Below are positions 34,744 to 44,067 of a stretch of DNA of 64,000 bases, piece by piece; within the stretch, counting starts at the first letter, position 1, and the number at the start of each line of letters is the position of its first letter. Source of the stretch: Mannheimia indoligenes (lineage in GTDB: Bacteria > Pseudomonadota > Gammaproteobacteria > Enterobacterales > Pasteurellaceae); NCBI RefSeq assembly GCF_036880405.1, contig NZ_JBAJJM010000006.1, forward strand, positions 1 to 64,000. The letters run 5' to 3'. Both the position numbers and the translations under genes were made by a program. The notes under the pieces were generated by a model, which was not told the origin of the DNA, ran no database searches, and saw only the letters and a program-made list of their open reading frames with translations.

Positions 34744-35709
34744 ATGCTAACAGCTTTTATCCGAAAAGTATTTCTTACTTTGATTACGCTGATTTGTCTA
34801 TCTATTATCAGCTTTCATATTTTGTTACGGGATCCGCTAAATCATCTTACTGATGTAAATTGGTTCGGGGCATATTTTAACTATCTGAAATCCTTATTAA
34901 AAGGTGATTTCGGCATTAGTTTTAGCAACGGGCAGCCATTAACCGAGCAGATTTTACAAGTATTCCCAGCGACTATTACACTTTGCTTATCGGCGTTAAT
35001 ACTCTCGCTTATTGTAGGTGTGCCACTCGGCTTTTTTGCGGCTACTCAGCAGAAAAATATGATTGGGAAAATGCTAAATATTTTAGGCTCACTCAGTTTA
35101 GCCGTGCCGGTATTTTGGCTGGCATTAGTGTTAATGTATTATGCTTCACTCAATCAATGGGCGATTTCTGCGATTGGGGAAATTCACCCACTTTATCCTA
35201 AACAGAGTGTAACAGGTTTTTTGTTATTGGATATTTGGTTGTCAGACAGTCCGTATAAATTAAAAATGTTACAAAGTGCGTTGCACCATTTAGCTTTACC
35301 AACCTTAGTGTTAGCGATTCCTGCAACGCTTGAAATTATGCACGTTACTCAAGCGAGAGCCGCTTATGTAATGAAGCAAAATTACATTAAAATTGCGAAA
35401 ACCAGAGGCTGGACACAGTTTAGAATTTGGACAACGCATATTATTCGTAACACCTTGCCTTCACTTGTACCGATGATTGCCCGAACCTTTATTCTGATTT
35501 TTGCTTTCGGTATGTTGATTGAAAATATTTTCAGCTGGAGTGGCATTGGGCGTTGGTTAATTAATGCACTTGCTATTCAAGATTACAATGCGATTTCAGC
35601 AGGCGTTGTAGCGATTGGCGTTTTTGTCTTGTTTGTGGATATGTTTACAGGCTTTATTCGGGTAGTGTTAGACCCTTCAGAGAAAAAGGATTGGTATGGC
35701 TCTTATTAA
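34744..35709 (+). CDS. sapB: Sap transporter permease SapB
   Basis: 321 residues, six membrane segments of the OppB/DppB type. The EAA-like cytoplasmic loop A-R-A-A-Y-V-M-K-Q-N-Y-I-K-I-A-K-T-R-G-W meets the ATPase. It starts one base after the sapA stop and its 3' end overlaps sapC. It forms the inner-membrane pore with SapC. Confidence 0.92.
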   Translation: MLTAFIRKVFLTLITLICLSIISFHILLRDPLNHLTDVNWFGAYFNYLKSLLKGDFGISFSNGQPLTEQILQVFPATITLCLSALILSLIVGVPLGFFAATQQKNMIGKMLNILGSLSLAVPVFWLALVLMYYASLNQWAISAIGEIHPLYPKQSVTGFLLLDIWLSDSPYKLKMLQSALHHLALPTLVLAIPATLEIMHVTQARAAYVMKQNYIKIAKTRGWTQFRIWTTHIIRNTLPSLVPMIARTFILIFAFGMLIENIFSWSGIGRWLINALAIQDYNAISAGVVAIGVFVLFVDMFTGFIRVVLDPSEKKDWYGSY

Positions 35710-36589
35710 AGAACCGGAACAGTTTAGAGAAACTGAATCAATTAAAAAATTTTGGCGATATTTCCGCCAAGATAAAATCGCTCTCGGGAGTTTTTATCTG
35801 TTTTTAGTGCTACTTACGCTCGTTTTTCTCGGCAGTTTACTCGCTCCGTATAATTATAATGAACAGTTTGCGGGCTTAGAACTAATGCCTCCATCTTGGG
35901 ACGATAATGGGCAAATTCGTTACTTTCTCGGCACAGATGATTTAGGACGGGATATTCTCAGCCGAATTATGTACGGATTTTATTATACCGTTGGTTCCGC
36001 CTTGATTATTACTGTGTTGATTGCACTCATCGGCGGTGTTATCGGCATTTTTGCAGGCTTGAAAAAAGGAAAATCGGTTTGGTTTATTAGCCATTTGTTT
36101 GATACTTTCTTATTTATGCCGATTTTGCTGATTGCGATTATTATCGCAACACTAATGGACGCCAGTTTGATGAATGCGATGTTAGCTATTTTCTTGGCAA
36201 TGTTGCCGCATTTTATCCATAAAATTTATCAAGCTACCGAAAAACAATTGAAAAAAGAATACATTGTTACTCTTAGGTTAGATGGGGCAACTCGTTGGTA
36301 TTTAATCAAAGAAGTGATTATCCCTAATTTAACAGGAGTGGCAATTAAAGAACTTTCACATATTTTTGTGATTGCCGTGCTGGATATTAGTGCCTTGAGC
36401 TTTATTATGTTAGGGGCTCAAAATCCAACGCCGGAATGGGGAGCAATGATCCGAGAATCAATCGAGCTTATTTATATCGCCCCTTGGACGGTTATTCTGC
36501 CCGGCTTAGCCATTATGTTCAGCATTTTTACCATCACAATGCTTGGTACTCGATTAACCGATGTTTTTGAAAAGTACCGCAATGCGTAA
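35696..36589 (+). CDS. sapC: Sap transporter permease SapC
   Basis: 297 residues, OppC/DppC type: N-terminal cytoplasmic segment, one helix, then the five-helix core. L-G-T-D-D-L-G-R-D-I-L-S-R marks the OppC family and L-R-L-D-G-A-T-R-W-Y is the EAA loop. The start lies inside the end of sapB (14-base overlap). A degenerate USS (ACAAGCGGG) lies between it and sapD. Confidence 0.92.
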   Translation: MALIKEPEQFRETESIKKFWRYFRQDKIALGSFYLFLVLLTLVFLGSLLAPYNYNEQFAGLELMPPSWDDNGQIRYFLGTDDLGRDILSRIMYGFYYTVGSALIITVLIALIGGVIGIFAGLKKGKSVWFISHLFDTFLFMPILLIAIIIATLMDASLMNAMLAIFLAMLPHFIHKIYQATEKQLKKEYIVTLRLDGATRWYLIKEVIIPNLTGVAIKELSHIFVIAVLDISALSFIMLGAQNPTPEWGAMIRESIELIYIAPWTVILPGLAIMFSIFTITMLGTRLTDVFEKYRNA

Positions 36590-36639
36590 CTGATACAAGC
36601 GGGCATTTTTAAGAAAACTTTTACACATTAAGGAACACT

Positions 36640-37686
36640 ATGGCATTACTGGATATTCGCCATTTAAGCATTGAAATCGACACACCCAAAGGGCGAGTGA
36701 AAATGGTGGATAACATCAATCTAACCGTTGATGAAGGCGAAATTTGCGGATTGGTCGGAGAGTCTGGCTCAGGTAAAAGTCTGATTGCGAAAGTGATCTG
36801 CGGCATTGTAAAAGATGAATGGATTGTTAGTGCAGACCGTTTTCGCTTTGATGATATTGAATTGCTTAAACTAACCCCTAATGAACGCCGGAAATTAGTG
36901 GGCGATCATATTTCAATGGTATTCCAAGATCCACTAGCCAGCCTAGACCCAAGCCAACGCATCGGTAAACAACTAATGCAGGCGATTAATTTTAAAGGCA
37001 AATGGTGGCAATGGTTCGGCTGGAAAAAGAAAAAAGCAATTGAACTACTGCACCGTGTGGGTGTTCGGGATCATCAAGATATTATGAACAGTTACCCCGT
37101 CGATATTACTGAAGGCGAAGCACAGAAAGTAATGATAGCGATGGCGGTGGCTAATCAACCACGTTTATTAGTGGCTGATGAACCAACTAATATTATGGAA
37201 TCCACCACTCAATTGCAAATTTATCGCCTGCTTTCCAGTATGAATCAAAATCTGGGGACATCGATTTTGCTGGTTAGCAATGATATGAAAAGTATCCAAA
37301 ACTGGGTGGATTCTTATAATGTGCTTTACTGTGGGCAAACGGTAGAAATTGCGGATAAAGAGAGCATTTTAGAATCTTCTTACCACCCCTACACCAGAGT
37401 GTTGCTCAACAGCTCGCCCGATTTTTCTCAACCGCTGGCGTTTAAAAGTAGTTTAAATACGCTACGGGGCTCTGTTCCAATGTTAAACGAAATGCCGATT
37501 GGCTGCCGTTTAGGACCACGTTGTCCTTTTGCTCAGAAAAAGTGTATAAACAAGCCGCCGTTAGTAAAAGTAAAACAACACGAATTTGCCTGCCATTTTC
37601 CGATTAATTTCAGAGAACAGAATTTGTTGAAAAATAAAGTCGAAAATACGCCATTTGTGGTGGCAGAATTGAGTGAGAAGGAATAA
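36640..37686 (+). CDS. sapD: Sap transporter ATPase SapD, altered switch residue
   Basis: 348 residues, OppD-like. Walker A G-E-S-G-S-G-K-S (40-47) and Walker B L-V-A-D-E-P (D180, E181) are intact. The signature is T-E-G-E-A-Q-K (157 onwards) rather than LSGGQ, as in E. coli SapD. The switch position reads S-N-D (N214) where the family has S-H-D. The oligopeptide C-terminal extension ends G-P-R-C-P-F-A-Q-K-K-C. No sapF follows within the operon; a convergent lipoprotein gene comes next, so any partner ATPase is elsewhere or SapD acts alone. Confidence 0.9.
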   Translation: MALLDIRHLSIEIDTPKGRVKMVDNINLTVDEGEICGLVGESGSGKSLIAKVICGIVKDEWIVSADRFRFDDIELLKLTPNERRKLVGDHISMVFQDPLASLDPSQRIGKQLMQAINFKGKWWQWFGWKKKKAIELLHRVGVRDHQDIMNSYPVDITEGEAQKVMIAMAVANQPRLLVADEPTNIMESTTQLQIYRLLSSMNQNLGTSILLVSNDMKSIQNWVDSYNVLYCGQTVEIADKESILESSYHPYTRVLLNSSPDFSQPLAFKSSLNTLRGSVPMLNEMPIGCRLGPRCPFAQKKCINKPPLVKVKQHEFACHFPINFREQNLLKNKVENTPFVVAELSEKE

Positions 37687-37689
37687 AAA

Positions 37690-37729
37690 CAAGCGATTTG
37701 CAAAAGTAACCTAAAATATGACCGCTTGT
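37690..37729. terminator. Degenerate inverted-USS pair after sapD
   Basis: ACAAGCGATTT on the left and GACCGCTTGT on the right; the left core has one change, so pairing is weaker than in the other pairs. Right arm touches the YceK-like stop codon. Confidence 0.55.
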
Positions 37730-37959
37730 TATTGGCTGAGAGTTACGGGCAACATCAGCGTATCTAATACAAAGCTCAACGGTAAATCAACAACTGCCAG
37801 CACAGCTAAAAGACCACCTTGTTGCATTGCTTGGAAATCTCTGGTTACACCTGCATACACGCTATAGTCTTGTTCGACCAAGCTAATCATCGTGCCACAA
37901 GCACTTAAATTAACGACCAAAGAGAGTAGGACGAGTATTTTACAAGCGGTTAATTTCAT
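37729..37959 (-). CDS. YceK/YidQ-like small lipoprotein
   Basis: 76 residues. A signal sequence ends in L-S-A-C-G, so it is a lipoprotein. The mature part contains C-G-T-M-I and Y-A-G-V-T-R-D and D-L-P-L-S-F-V-L-D-T-L-M-L-P-V-T, which matches the YceK (DUF1375) family of small outer-membrane lipoproteins of unknown role. ATG 37959 is used; the TTG one codon earlier is less likely. Its signal-peptide region is built over a USS read as T-A-C. Confidence 0.85.
   Translation of the reverse strand: MKLTACKILVLLSLVVNLSACGTMISLVEQDYSVYAGVTRDFQAMQQGGLLAVLAVVDLPLSFVLDTLMLPVTLSQ
37942..37950 (+). repeat. USS in the YceK-like signal-peptide region
   Basis: ACAAGCGGT; on the gene's strand it is read in frame as Thr-Ala-Cys within L-T-A-C-K. 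Confidence 0.85.
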
Positions 37960-38078
37960 CAAAAAATCTCCAAATAAGCGGTTATTTTACGCTATTTCGC
38001 CAAAATTGCATTTGAAAAAATATTGTTTTCAGGCAGAATGTAACAGAATTTTATACTGATAATTTTAAGAGGAACTAT

Positions 38079-39161
38079 ATGCAAACTTACAATATTGCGG
38101 TGTTAGCCGGCGATGGGATCGGACCTGAGGTAATGGCTCAAGCCATCAAAGTACTTGAAGCAACGCAGCAAAAATTCGGGTTTAAATTAAATTTCAATGA
38201 ATACAACATTGGCGGAGCAGCAATTGATGCACAAGGTAAAGCTCTTCCGGAAAATACATTAAAAGGTTGTGAAGAAGCAGATGCGATTTTATTTGGATCG
38301 GTAGGTGGACCAAAATGGACGCATCTACCGCCCGATGAGCAGCCTGAGCGTGGTTCATTATTGCCACTGCGTAAACATTTTTCGCTTTTCTGTAACTTAC
38401 GCCCAGCGGCACTTTATCAAGGCTTAGAAAAATTCTGCCCATTGCGTGCAGATATTGCCGCAAAAGGGTTTGATATGGTGGTAGTGCGTGAATTGACAGG
38501 CGGAATTTACTTCGGTCAGCCAAAAGGCAGAGATGGCGAAGGTTCACAAACCCGTGCGTTTGATACCGAAGTGTATTATAAATATGAAATTGAACGTATC
38601 GCCCGAGTTGCGTTTGAATCTGCAATGAAACGTAAAAAACACGTTACTTCTGTAGATAAAGCGAACGTATTACAAAGCTCTATTTTATGGCGTGAAACTG
38701 TAACGGAAATTGCCAAAGAGTATCCGGAAGTTACGCTTGAGCATATGTATATTGACAATGCAACAATGCAGCTTATCAAAGCCCCTGAATCGTTCGATAT
38801 TTTATTATGCTCAAACATCTTCGGCGATATTATTTCAGATGAAGCAGCAATGATTACTGGCTCAATGGGAATGTTACCTTCAGCAAGTTTAAATGAACAA
38901 GGCTTTGGTTTGTATGAACCGGCAGGCGGCTCAGCTCCTGACATCGCAGGAAAAAATATTGCCAACCCGATTGCTCAAATTTTATCAGCGGCAATGATGT
39001 TACGCTACAGCTTCAACTTAGGTGAAGCAGCAGATGCAATTGAAGCTGCAATTCAAAAAGCATTAGCAGATGGCTATCGTACCGCCGATTTAGCCGATGA
39101 TAACAAACCGCTTTCAACCTCAGAAATGGGCGATATTATTGCAAAAAATATTTTGGTATAA
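38079..39161 (+). CDS. leuB: 3-Isopropylmalate dehydrogenase
   Basis: 360 residues. I-A-V-L-A-G-D-G-I-G-P-E-V at the N-terminus, V-V-R-E-L-T-G-G-I-Y-F-G, the metal/substrate loop D-N-A-T-M-Q-L and the C-terminal G-S-A-P-D-I-A-G-K-x-I-A-N-P mark LeuB. It oxidises and decarboxylates 3-isopropylmalate in leucine synthesis, with NAD+. leuA, leuC and leuD are not adjacent here. AGAGGAAC ribosome-binding site; a GGGGCTAATT/AATTAGCCCC hairpin follows. Confidence 0.96.
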   Translation: MQTYNIAVLAGDGIGPEVMAQAIKVLEATQQKFGFKLNFNEYNIGGAAIDAQGKALPENTLKGCEEADAILFGSVGGPKWTHLPPDEQPERGSLLPLRKHFSLFCNLRPAALYQGLEKFCPLRADIAAKGFDMVVVRELTGGIYFGQPKGRDGEGSQTRAFDTEVYYKYEIERIARVAFESAMKRKKHVTSVDKANVLQSSILWRETVTEIAKEYPEVTLEHMYIDNATMQLIKAPESFDILLCSNIFGDIISDEAAMITGSMGMLPSASLNEQGFGLYEPAGGSAPDIAGKNIANPIAQILSAAMMLRYSFNLGEAADAIEAAIQKALADGYRTADLADDNKPLSTSEMGDIIAKNILV

Positions 39162-39175
39162 TTCCACCATCTACA

Positions 39176-39202
39176 GGGGCTAATTAAATTAAAATTAGCC
39201 CC
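39176..39202 (+). terminator. Hairpin after leuB
   Basis: GGGGCTAATT pairs with AATTAGCCCC. Without a strong T-run it may stop transcription weakly or protect the 3' end. Confidence 0.6.
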
Positions 39203-39244
39203 GTTCAAATAAACATTATTCAATTTAGTATTAAGGTTTAATCT

Positions 39245-40237
39245 ATGTTGATTTCAGGTCTTTTTGTCGGGCTATTGCTTGGCATCATTTTGCAACGAGG
39301 GCAATTTTGCTTGTCCGGTCAGTTGCGTAATATTGTGTTTAAGCGTGATCTCGCTTCATTTTCTCCACTTCTCCTTGTTATTTCGGTGCAATCTGTTGGC
39401 TTTTTTCTACTTGAGCAGCAGGGGTTGATCCGATTTCCAACCTCGCCAATGCCGATTTGGGCGACCTTGTTTGGTGCATTTTTATTTGGTATTGGGATGG
39501 GGGTGGCAAACCGTTGTGTATCGGGGCAACTTTATCGTGCTGGGGAGGGAATGATTGCGGCAATCATCACGTTGATTGTGTTTGCCATTACAACGGTTGC
39601 TACTCAAACAGGTGTACTTAAGTTCTGGGTTGCTTCACAGTTAGAAACGGAAAGTTCACTTGTTACAATTCCGCAGACACTCGGTATTTCTCCTCTATTT
39701 TTGATAGTACCTCTGTGTTTGCTAACCTTTTTTGCTTTGCAAAAAAAGCTTAGAAATCAACCGCTTGTTCCTCGCCAGCCATTTCAGCAAATCTGGTCTC
39801 CATACTTTACCGCACTCTCATTGGGTGTTGTCAGCATTTTAGGCTGGGTATTGAGTGCGGAAACAGGGAGAGAATTTGGTTTGAGCTTCAGTATCCCTGT
39901 TGGCAATGCCTTGCAATATCTCACACTTGGGCAACAACGCTATCTGAATTGGGGAACTTATCTTGTTATCGGCGTCGTTTTCGGTTCGTTTATCTCTGCT
40001 AAATTCTCAGGTAATTTCCGCTGGAAACCGCTTTCTACCGCTGATTTCGGTAAAAGCGTATTCGGTGGTGTGTTAATGGGTATTGGGGCGGCTCTTACCG
40101 GTGGGTGTACGATGGCAAATGCGGTTGTCGGCACAGCCTATTTCTCTTGGCAAGGGTGGATTGCAACATTCGTTATGATGTTTGGCGTGTGGTGCGTGTT
40201 CATTCTTCGCAAAAATCCTTTAGAATCAACTTGTTAG
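39245..40237 (+). CDS. tsuA: YeeE/YedE-type thiosulfate (sulfur) transporter
   Basis: 330 residues and about nine hydrophobic segments, DUF395/YeeE. Conserved cysteines lie in short re-entrant motifs: R-G-Q-F-C-L-S-G (C22), N-R-C-V-S-G-Q-L-Y (C91), and T-G-G-C-T-M-A-N-A (C288). In TsuA-type proteins such cysteines relay thiosulfate through the membrane. The next gene, eight bases on, encodes an exported rhodanese lipoprotein, not TsuB. So it probably imports thiosulfate or a related sulfur compound. A USS (39760-39768) is read as P-L-V in a polar loop. Confidence 0.85.
   Translation: MLISGLFVGLLLGIILQRGQFCLSGQLRNIVFKRDLASFSPLLLVISVQSVGFFLLEQQGLIRFPTSPMPIWATLFGAFLFGIGMGVANRCVSGQLYRAGEGMIAAIITLIVFAITTVATQTGVLKFWVASQLETESSLVTIPQTLGISPLFLIVPLCLLTFFALQKKLRNQPLVPRQPFQQIWSPYFTALSLGVVSILGWVLSAETGREFGLSFSIPVGNALQYLTLGQQRYLNWGTYLVIGVVFGSFISAKFSGNFRWKPLSTADFGKSVFGGVLMGIGAALTGGCTMANAVVGTAYFSWQGWIATFVMMFGVWCVFILRKNPLESTC
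39760..39768 (-). repeat. USS inside tsuA
   Basis: ACCGCTTGT read in frame as N-Q-P-L-V. Confidence 0.85.
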
Positions 40238-40245
40238 GAGTAACA

Positions 40246-41619
40246 ATGAAACCTTTAAAACTTTCCGTATTGGCGATTGCCATTAGCTTTCTAGCTGCGT
40301 GCAATGAGCAAAAAATCAGTGAAATTTCACAAACTGAGTTGCTTAAACAAAAAGATAATCCTGATATTGTGATTATTGACACACGGGGCGATACTTTTTA
40401 CAACGGCTTTAAAAGCCCTCAAACTGCACGAGGCGGGCATATTCCTAATGCTATTCAATTTACCGCAGAATGGATTGAAGCAATCCACCCCGACTATTTT
40501 GAGAGCTTTGCCGCTGATAAGGGGATTACCAAAGATAAAACTCTCGTATTTTATGATGACAATCTTGACAACTTAGAGAAAGTTTCTGCTGAGTTTGCAG
40601 CAAAAGGTTACAAGATCAAGTTATTTAAAGAATTTGCAAAATATACTCAAGATCCAAATATGCCTTTAGAAACTTTCCCAAATTATCATTGGTTGGTTTC
40701 AGCACAATGGTTAAAAGAAGCTTTAGATGGCAAACAGCCGGAAACGCATTTGGGTAATGATACAATGGTCTTTCACGTTTCTTGGGGACCGGTAGATCAA
40801 GCAACAGGCTACAAGCAGCACGTTACAGGAGCTTATCATTTTGATACCGATTGGATTGAAAATGCTCCCGTATGGAATTTATCCTCAGCTGAAATTATCG
40901 AACAAAATCTATTAAAAAACGGCATTACTAAAGACAAAACCGTTGTACTTTATTCTGAAAACCAGCTTGCCGCATTCCGAGTGCTTTGGGCGTTAAAATG
41001 GGCTGGGGTGGAGGATGTGAGAATTCTCAACGGCGGTGTAAATGCGTGGATTAACAATGAATTTCCGATTGATACCACCGTTAATACGCCAACGCCTGCA
41101 ACGGATTTCGGAACGAAAATTCCGGCTAATCCACATTTGTCTATTGAGACCGCTCAAGAGGCTTATGCGAAGCAAAAAGAGGGGATGAAATTAGTCAGTA
41201 TTCGGGCTTGGGAAGAGCATTTAGGTGCAATTAGTGGTTATGATTACATTCCGGGCAAAGGCGAACCGGAAGGTGCAATTTGGGGCTATGCCGGTACAGA
41301 TTCATCTAATGTGGCGGATTATTACGATCCGGATGGTTCATTACGAAACCCCAAAGAGATTTTTGACTTATGGGAAAAACAAGGAATTAAGCCAAATGAT
41401 AGCTTGGCATTCTATTGCGGTACAGGCTGGCGAGCAGGTATTCCGTGGTTTATGACACAAATGGCAGGCTGGAAAAATGCCGTTGTGTATGATGGAGGCT
41501 GGAATGCGTGGCAAATGGATAGCTCGTTACCAACAAAAGCACAATCAACCGAAACAAAACCAAATGCGAAAAATTTCTTTGGTGTAACGCCAAGAACAGG
41601 ACTATCTTGTAAGAGTTAA
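40246..41619 (+). CDS. YnjE-like rhodanese lipoprotein
   Basis: 457 residues. The signal peptide ends L-A-A-C (Cys19), so it is a lipoprotein facing the periplasm or cell surface. It carries rhodanese repeats: a first (I-I-D-T-R-G-D-T-F, G-G-H-I-P-N-A), a second (V-L-Y-S-E-N-Q-L-A-A-F-R) and a third with active-site loop C391-G-T-G-W-R-A, the same loop as E. coli YnjE. It would transfer sulfane sulfur (thiosulfate to acceptor). ATG 40246 has TTAGGAGT upstream. It follows tsuA by eight bases, probably one operon, suggesting sulfur capture before import. Confidence 0.85.
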   Translation: MKPLKLSVLAIAISFLAACNEQKISEISQTELLKQKDNPDIVIIDTRGDTFYNGFKSPQTARGGHIPNAIQFTAEWIEAIHPDYFESFAADKGITKDKTLVFYDDNLDNLEKVSAEFAAKGYKIKLFKEFAKYTQDPNMPLETFPNYHWLVSAQWLKEALDGKQPETHLGNDTMVFHVSWGPVDQATGYKQHVTGAYHFDTDWIENAPVWNLSSAEIIEQNLLKNGITKDKTVVLYSENQLAAFRVLWALKWAGVEDVRILNGGVNAWINNEFPIDTTVNTPTPATDFGTKIPANPHLSIETAQEAYAKQKEGMKLVSIRAWEEHLGAISGYDYIPGKGEPEGAIWGYAGTDSSNVADYYDPDGSLRNPKEIFDLWEKQGIKPNDSLAFYCGTGWRAGIPWFMTQMAGWKNAVVYDGGWNAWQMDSSLPTKAQSTETKPNAKNFFGVTPRTGLSCKS

Positions 41620-41625
41620 TGAATA

Positions 41626-41683
41626 ACAAGCGGTCAAAATCGGTTAAAAATTTGCAAAAAACGTTCTGATTTTGACCGCTTGT
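41626..41683. terminator. Inverted-USS hairpin between YnjE-like gene and cls
   Basis: ACAAGCGGTCAAAATC pairs with GATTTTGACCGCTTGT over a loop of about 26 bases, between convergent genes. Confidence 0.75.
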
Positions 41684-41685
41684 AT

Positions 41686-43167
41686 TTAGAGTAGTGGGCT
41701 CATCAATCTGACAATGTTTTCCACTAACCCCCACAATTTGATGCGATAACGCCAGCCTTTTGGCGTAATCAATTCACTTTGTGCTAAGTATTTTTGCTGA
41801 AGTTGAGCAATCTCTTCAGTCATTTCTTTATCATAAATAGCAAGGCTGATTTCTAAATTCAAGAAGAAACTTCGCATATCCATATTTACTGTACCGAATA
41901 GGCTGAACTCATCATCAATCACTAGTGTTTTAGTATGAAGCATACCTTCATCAAAACGAGCGATTTTGACATTGTTTTTAAGTAACATCGGGAAGTAAGC
42001 TCTTGAAGCATAATGCACCATTTTTGAGTCATTTTTTCTCGGTAAAATTAAAGTAACATCAACGCCTCTACGTGCGGCAGTAGTGAGTGCCAATAATAGC
42101 GGTTCATTTGGCACAAAATAAGGGGTAGTAATTACTATGCGTTTGGTTGCAAGATGAATTGCACATAAAATGGTTTCATAAATAATGCTTTCTTCTTGTT
42201 CAGGAGCGGATGGAATGACCTGTGCAATAACATTGCCGGTAGTAGGTGGTGTTAAGCCATTGTGTTTCTTTGCCTGTTGATTTAAGAAATCTTTTACTTT
42301 TTGCAGGTTTTCATCATCTTCTACGGCAATATCGGCGTAGAGAACTGCTGCCATTTCAAGCACAACAGGACCGGTACAACGCATCATCACATCAAACCAT
42401 CTGCCAATACCAATCTCTTTTCTAAATAATACAGGGTCTATTAAGTTAAAACTTCCTGTATAACCAATTTGGTAGTCAATGACTAAAATTTTACGGTGGT
42501 TACGCAAATCATTACGCCCATAAATAGTTTGCATAATCCCAACAGGTAGAGACGTTTGAATAAATACACCCACTTGCTCTAGCTTTGCTCGCCATTCGCT
42601 TTTGAGGAACGGACCACTTCCTACATCATCAGCTAAAATCACACAATGCACACCACGTTCTGCCGCCGCTTTGATTGCTTCTAGTAGCTTATTAATTTTG
42701 CCCTCAGGCTCTACAATATAAAAGGCGAGTAGGCAGCTGTATTGTGCTTGCTCGATATCCTCAATCATAGAATGCAAAATATCATCGGTGGTACTGAGCA
42801 ACTTCATACTATTATTCGCACTTGCACCCAAGCGAGTGGTTTTCTCTGCCATTCGTTCAATGCCACGAAAGGCGGAAGGAATTTGATCATCAGGGTTGAA
42901 ATGTTCACTAGGTAAATATTCTTCTGCAAATTCATCATAGAACTTGATCATTTTTTGGGTTCGAGCAAGGCGGCGTTTGCTGACACGAGGTTCGCCGATC
43001 AACAGGTAAAGAACAATTCCTCCTATGGGTAAAACGAAGAGAATGATGATCCACGCAATTGCTGCACCGATATTACGCTGGGTGTATAACACTCTGGTGG
43101 CAAACACTAGCACAATCAGAAAGTTAATCAGGAGTAAAACGCCACTCCAAGTAAAAGAAAACGGCAT
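41686..43167 (-). CDS. cls: Cardiolipin synthase
   Basis: 493 residues. Two N-terminal membrane helices precede two phospholipase-D HKD motifs: H-R-K-I-L-V-I-D followed by G-S-F-N, and H-T-K-T-L-V-I-D-D followed by G-T-V-N-M-D. It joins two phosphatidylglycerols into cardiolipin at the inner membrane. Length agrees with ClsA. It follows the yafD-like gene by 28 bases. Confidence 0.93.
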   Translation of the reverse strand: MPFSFTWSGVLLLINFLIVLVFATRVLYTQRNIGAAIAWIIILFVLPIGGIVLYLLIGEPRVSKRRLARTQKMIKFYDEFAEEYLPSEHFNPDDQIPSAFRGIERMAEKTTRLGASANNSMKLLSTTDDILHSMIEDIEQAQYSCLLAFYIVEPEGKINKLLEAIKAAAERGVHCVILADDVGSGPFLKSEWRAKLEQVGVFIQTSLPVGIMQTIYGRNDLRNHRKILVIDYQIGYTGSFNLIDPVLFRKEIGIGRWFDVMMRCTGPVVLEMAAVLYADIAVEDDENLQKVKDFLNQQAKKHNGLTPPTTGNVIAQVIPSAPEQEESIIYETILCAIHLATKRIVITTPYFVPNEPLLLALTTAARRGVDVTLILPRKNDSKMVHYASRAYFPMLLKNNVKIARFDEGMLHTKTLVIDDEFSLFGTVNMDMRSFFLNLEISLAIYDKEMTEEIAQLQQKYLAQSELITPKGWRYRIKLWGLVENIVRLMSPLL

Positions 43168-43195
43168 AAGATAGTCCTTATCAAAATGGTTTATG

Positions 43196-44050
43196 CTATT
43201 TTAGTGAAAAATCAAGCTCAAGCGGATTGTGGTCGGAACTCTTCACGGCATAGCTTGATGCTGAATGTACAATAATATCTCGAGTAAAAATATAGTCTAT
43301 CGGATAACCAAACGCAGTGGTTCGAGTATCGGGTGTGATTCGCACTTCGGTTAGTTGTAGTTTATTCGTTAATTCAAATAGCTTCTTTTTACGTTTTTCA
43401 TTCCAAGTATTGAAATCGCCTGCTAAAACAATTGCACCTTGATGTTGTTGGATAAGCTCTTTCAAGCCATCTAATTGTTTCTGATAGCTATGGTTCGTCC
43501 AGTCAAAATTAATTAAATGTACATTAATCATAAGCAAAGATTTGCCATTTTCAAACGGAAAACGCATTGCAGACATCAGTTTAGGCAATCTAAGCAAAGG
43601 TTCTTGAGATCCATTTAGGCAATAGCGATCAGCATCTAAACGGCTTAAATTGAGAATACCTGATTTTTGCTCTTGATACTGGAACGCAAAAATATGTAAA
43701 GAGCTTTCAAATTGTGGAAGTAAGTTTGAAATCTGTTGCCCCGAAGTTGCCTCTTGTAATAGCACAAAATCTTTTTTCTCAGTAAATTTCTTTAGATCTT
43801 CTTGCCAATTAGCATTTTTGCCTTTATGAATATTCCAATTAAGCAACTGAAAACGTTTATTTGAGGCAGGTGTAATGCCGGTATTTTGATAACATTGCCA
43901 ATAAGAAGAAAATTTCATTTCTTTGAAGATACTTTTCTTAGAATCTTGAAAAACAACTTCGGGCGGAGTGTAAATGCTCAAACTTCTGTAGTTCAAAAAT
44001 AAAGTACTCCCTAATAAAACAAAAAATAATAGTAGTAAGCGTTTTTTCAT
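43196..44050 (-). CDS. yafD: YafD-like endonuclease/exonuclease/phosphatase-fold protein
   Basis: 284 residues with an N-terminal hydrophobic segment (anchor or signal). The fold is the EEP superfamily: L-L-N-W-N-I-H-K-G, F-V-L-L-Q-E-A-T, I-N-V-H-L-I-N-F, L-A-G-D-F-N-T-W-N and the closing S-S-D-H-N-P-L. YafD-like proteins share this arrangement; substrate unknown, so nuclease or lipid phosphoesterase are both possible. Its stop is 28 bases from cls. Confidence 0.8.
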   Translation of the reverse strand: MKKRLLLLFFVLLGSTLFLNYRSLSIYTPPEVVFQDSKKSIFKEMKFSSYWQCYQNTGITPASNKRFQLLNWNIHKGKNANWQEDLKKFTEKKDFVLLQEATSGQQISNLLPQFESSLHIFAFQYQEQKSGILNLSRLDADRYCLNGSQEPLLRLPKLMSAMRFPFENGKSLLMINVHLINFDWTNHSYQKQLDGLKELIQQHQGAIVLAGDFNTWNEKRKKKLFELTNKLQLTEVRITPDTRTTAFGYPIDYIFTRDIIVHSASSYAVKSSDHNPLELDFSLK

Positions 44051-44067
44051 ATTTTATCGCCAGTTAA

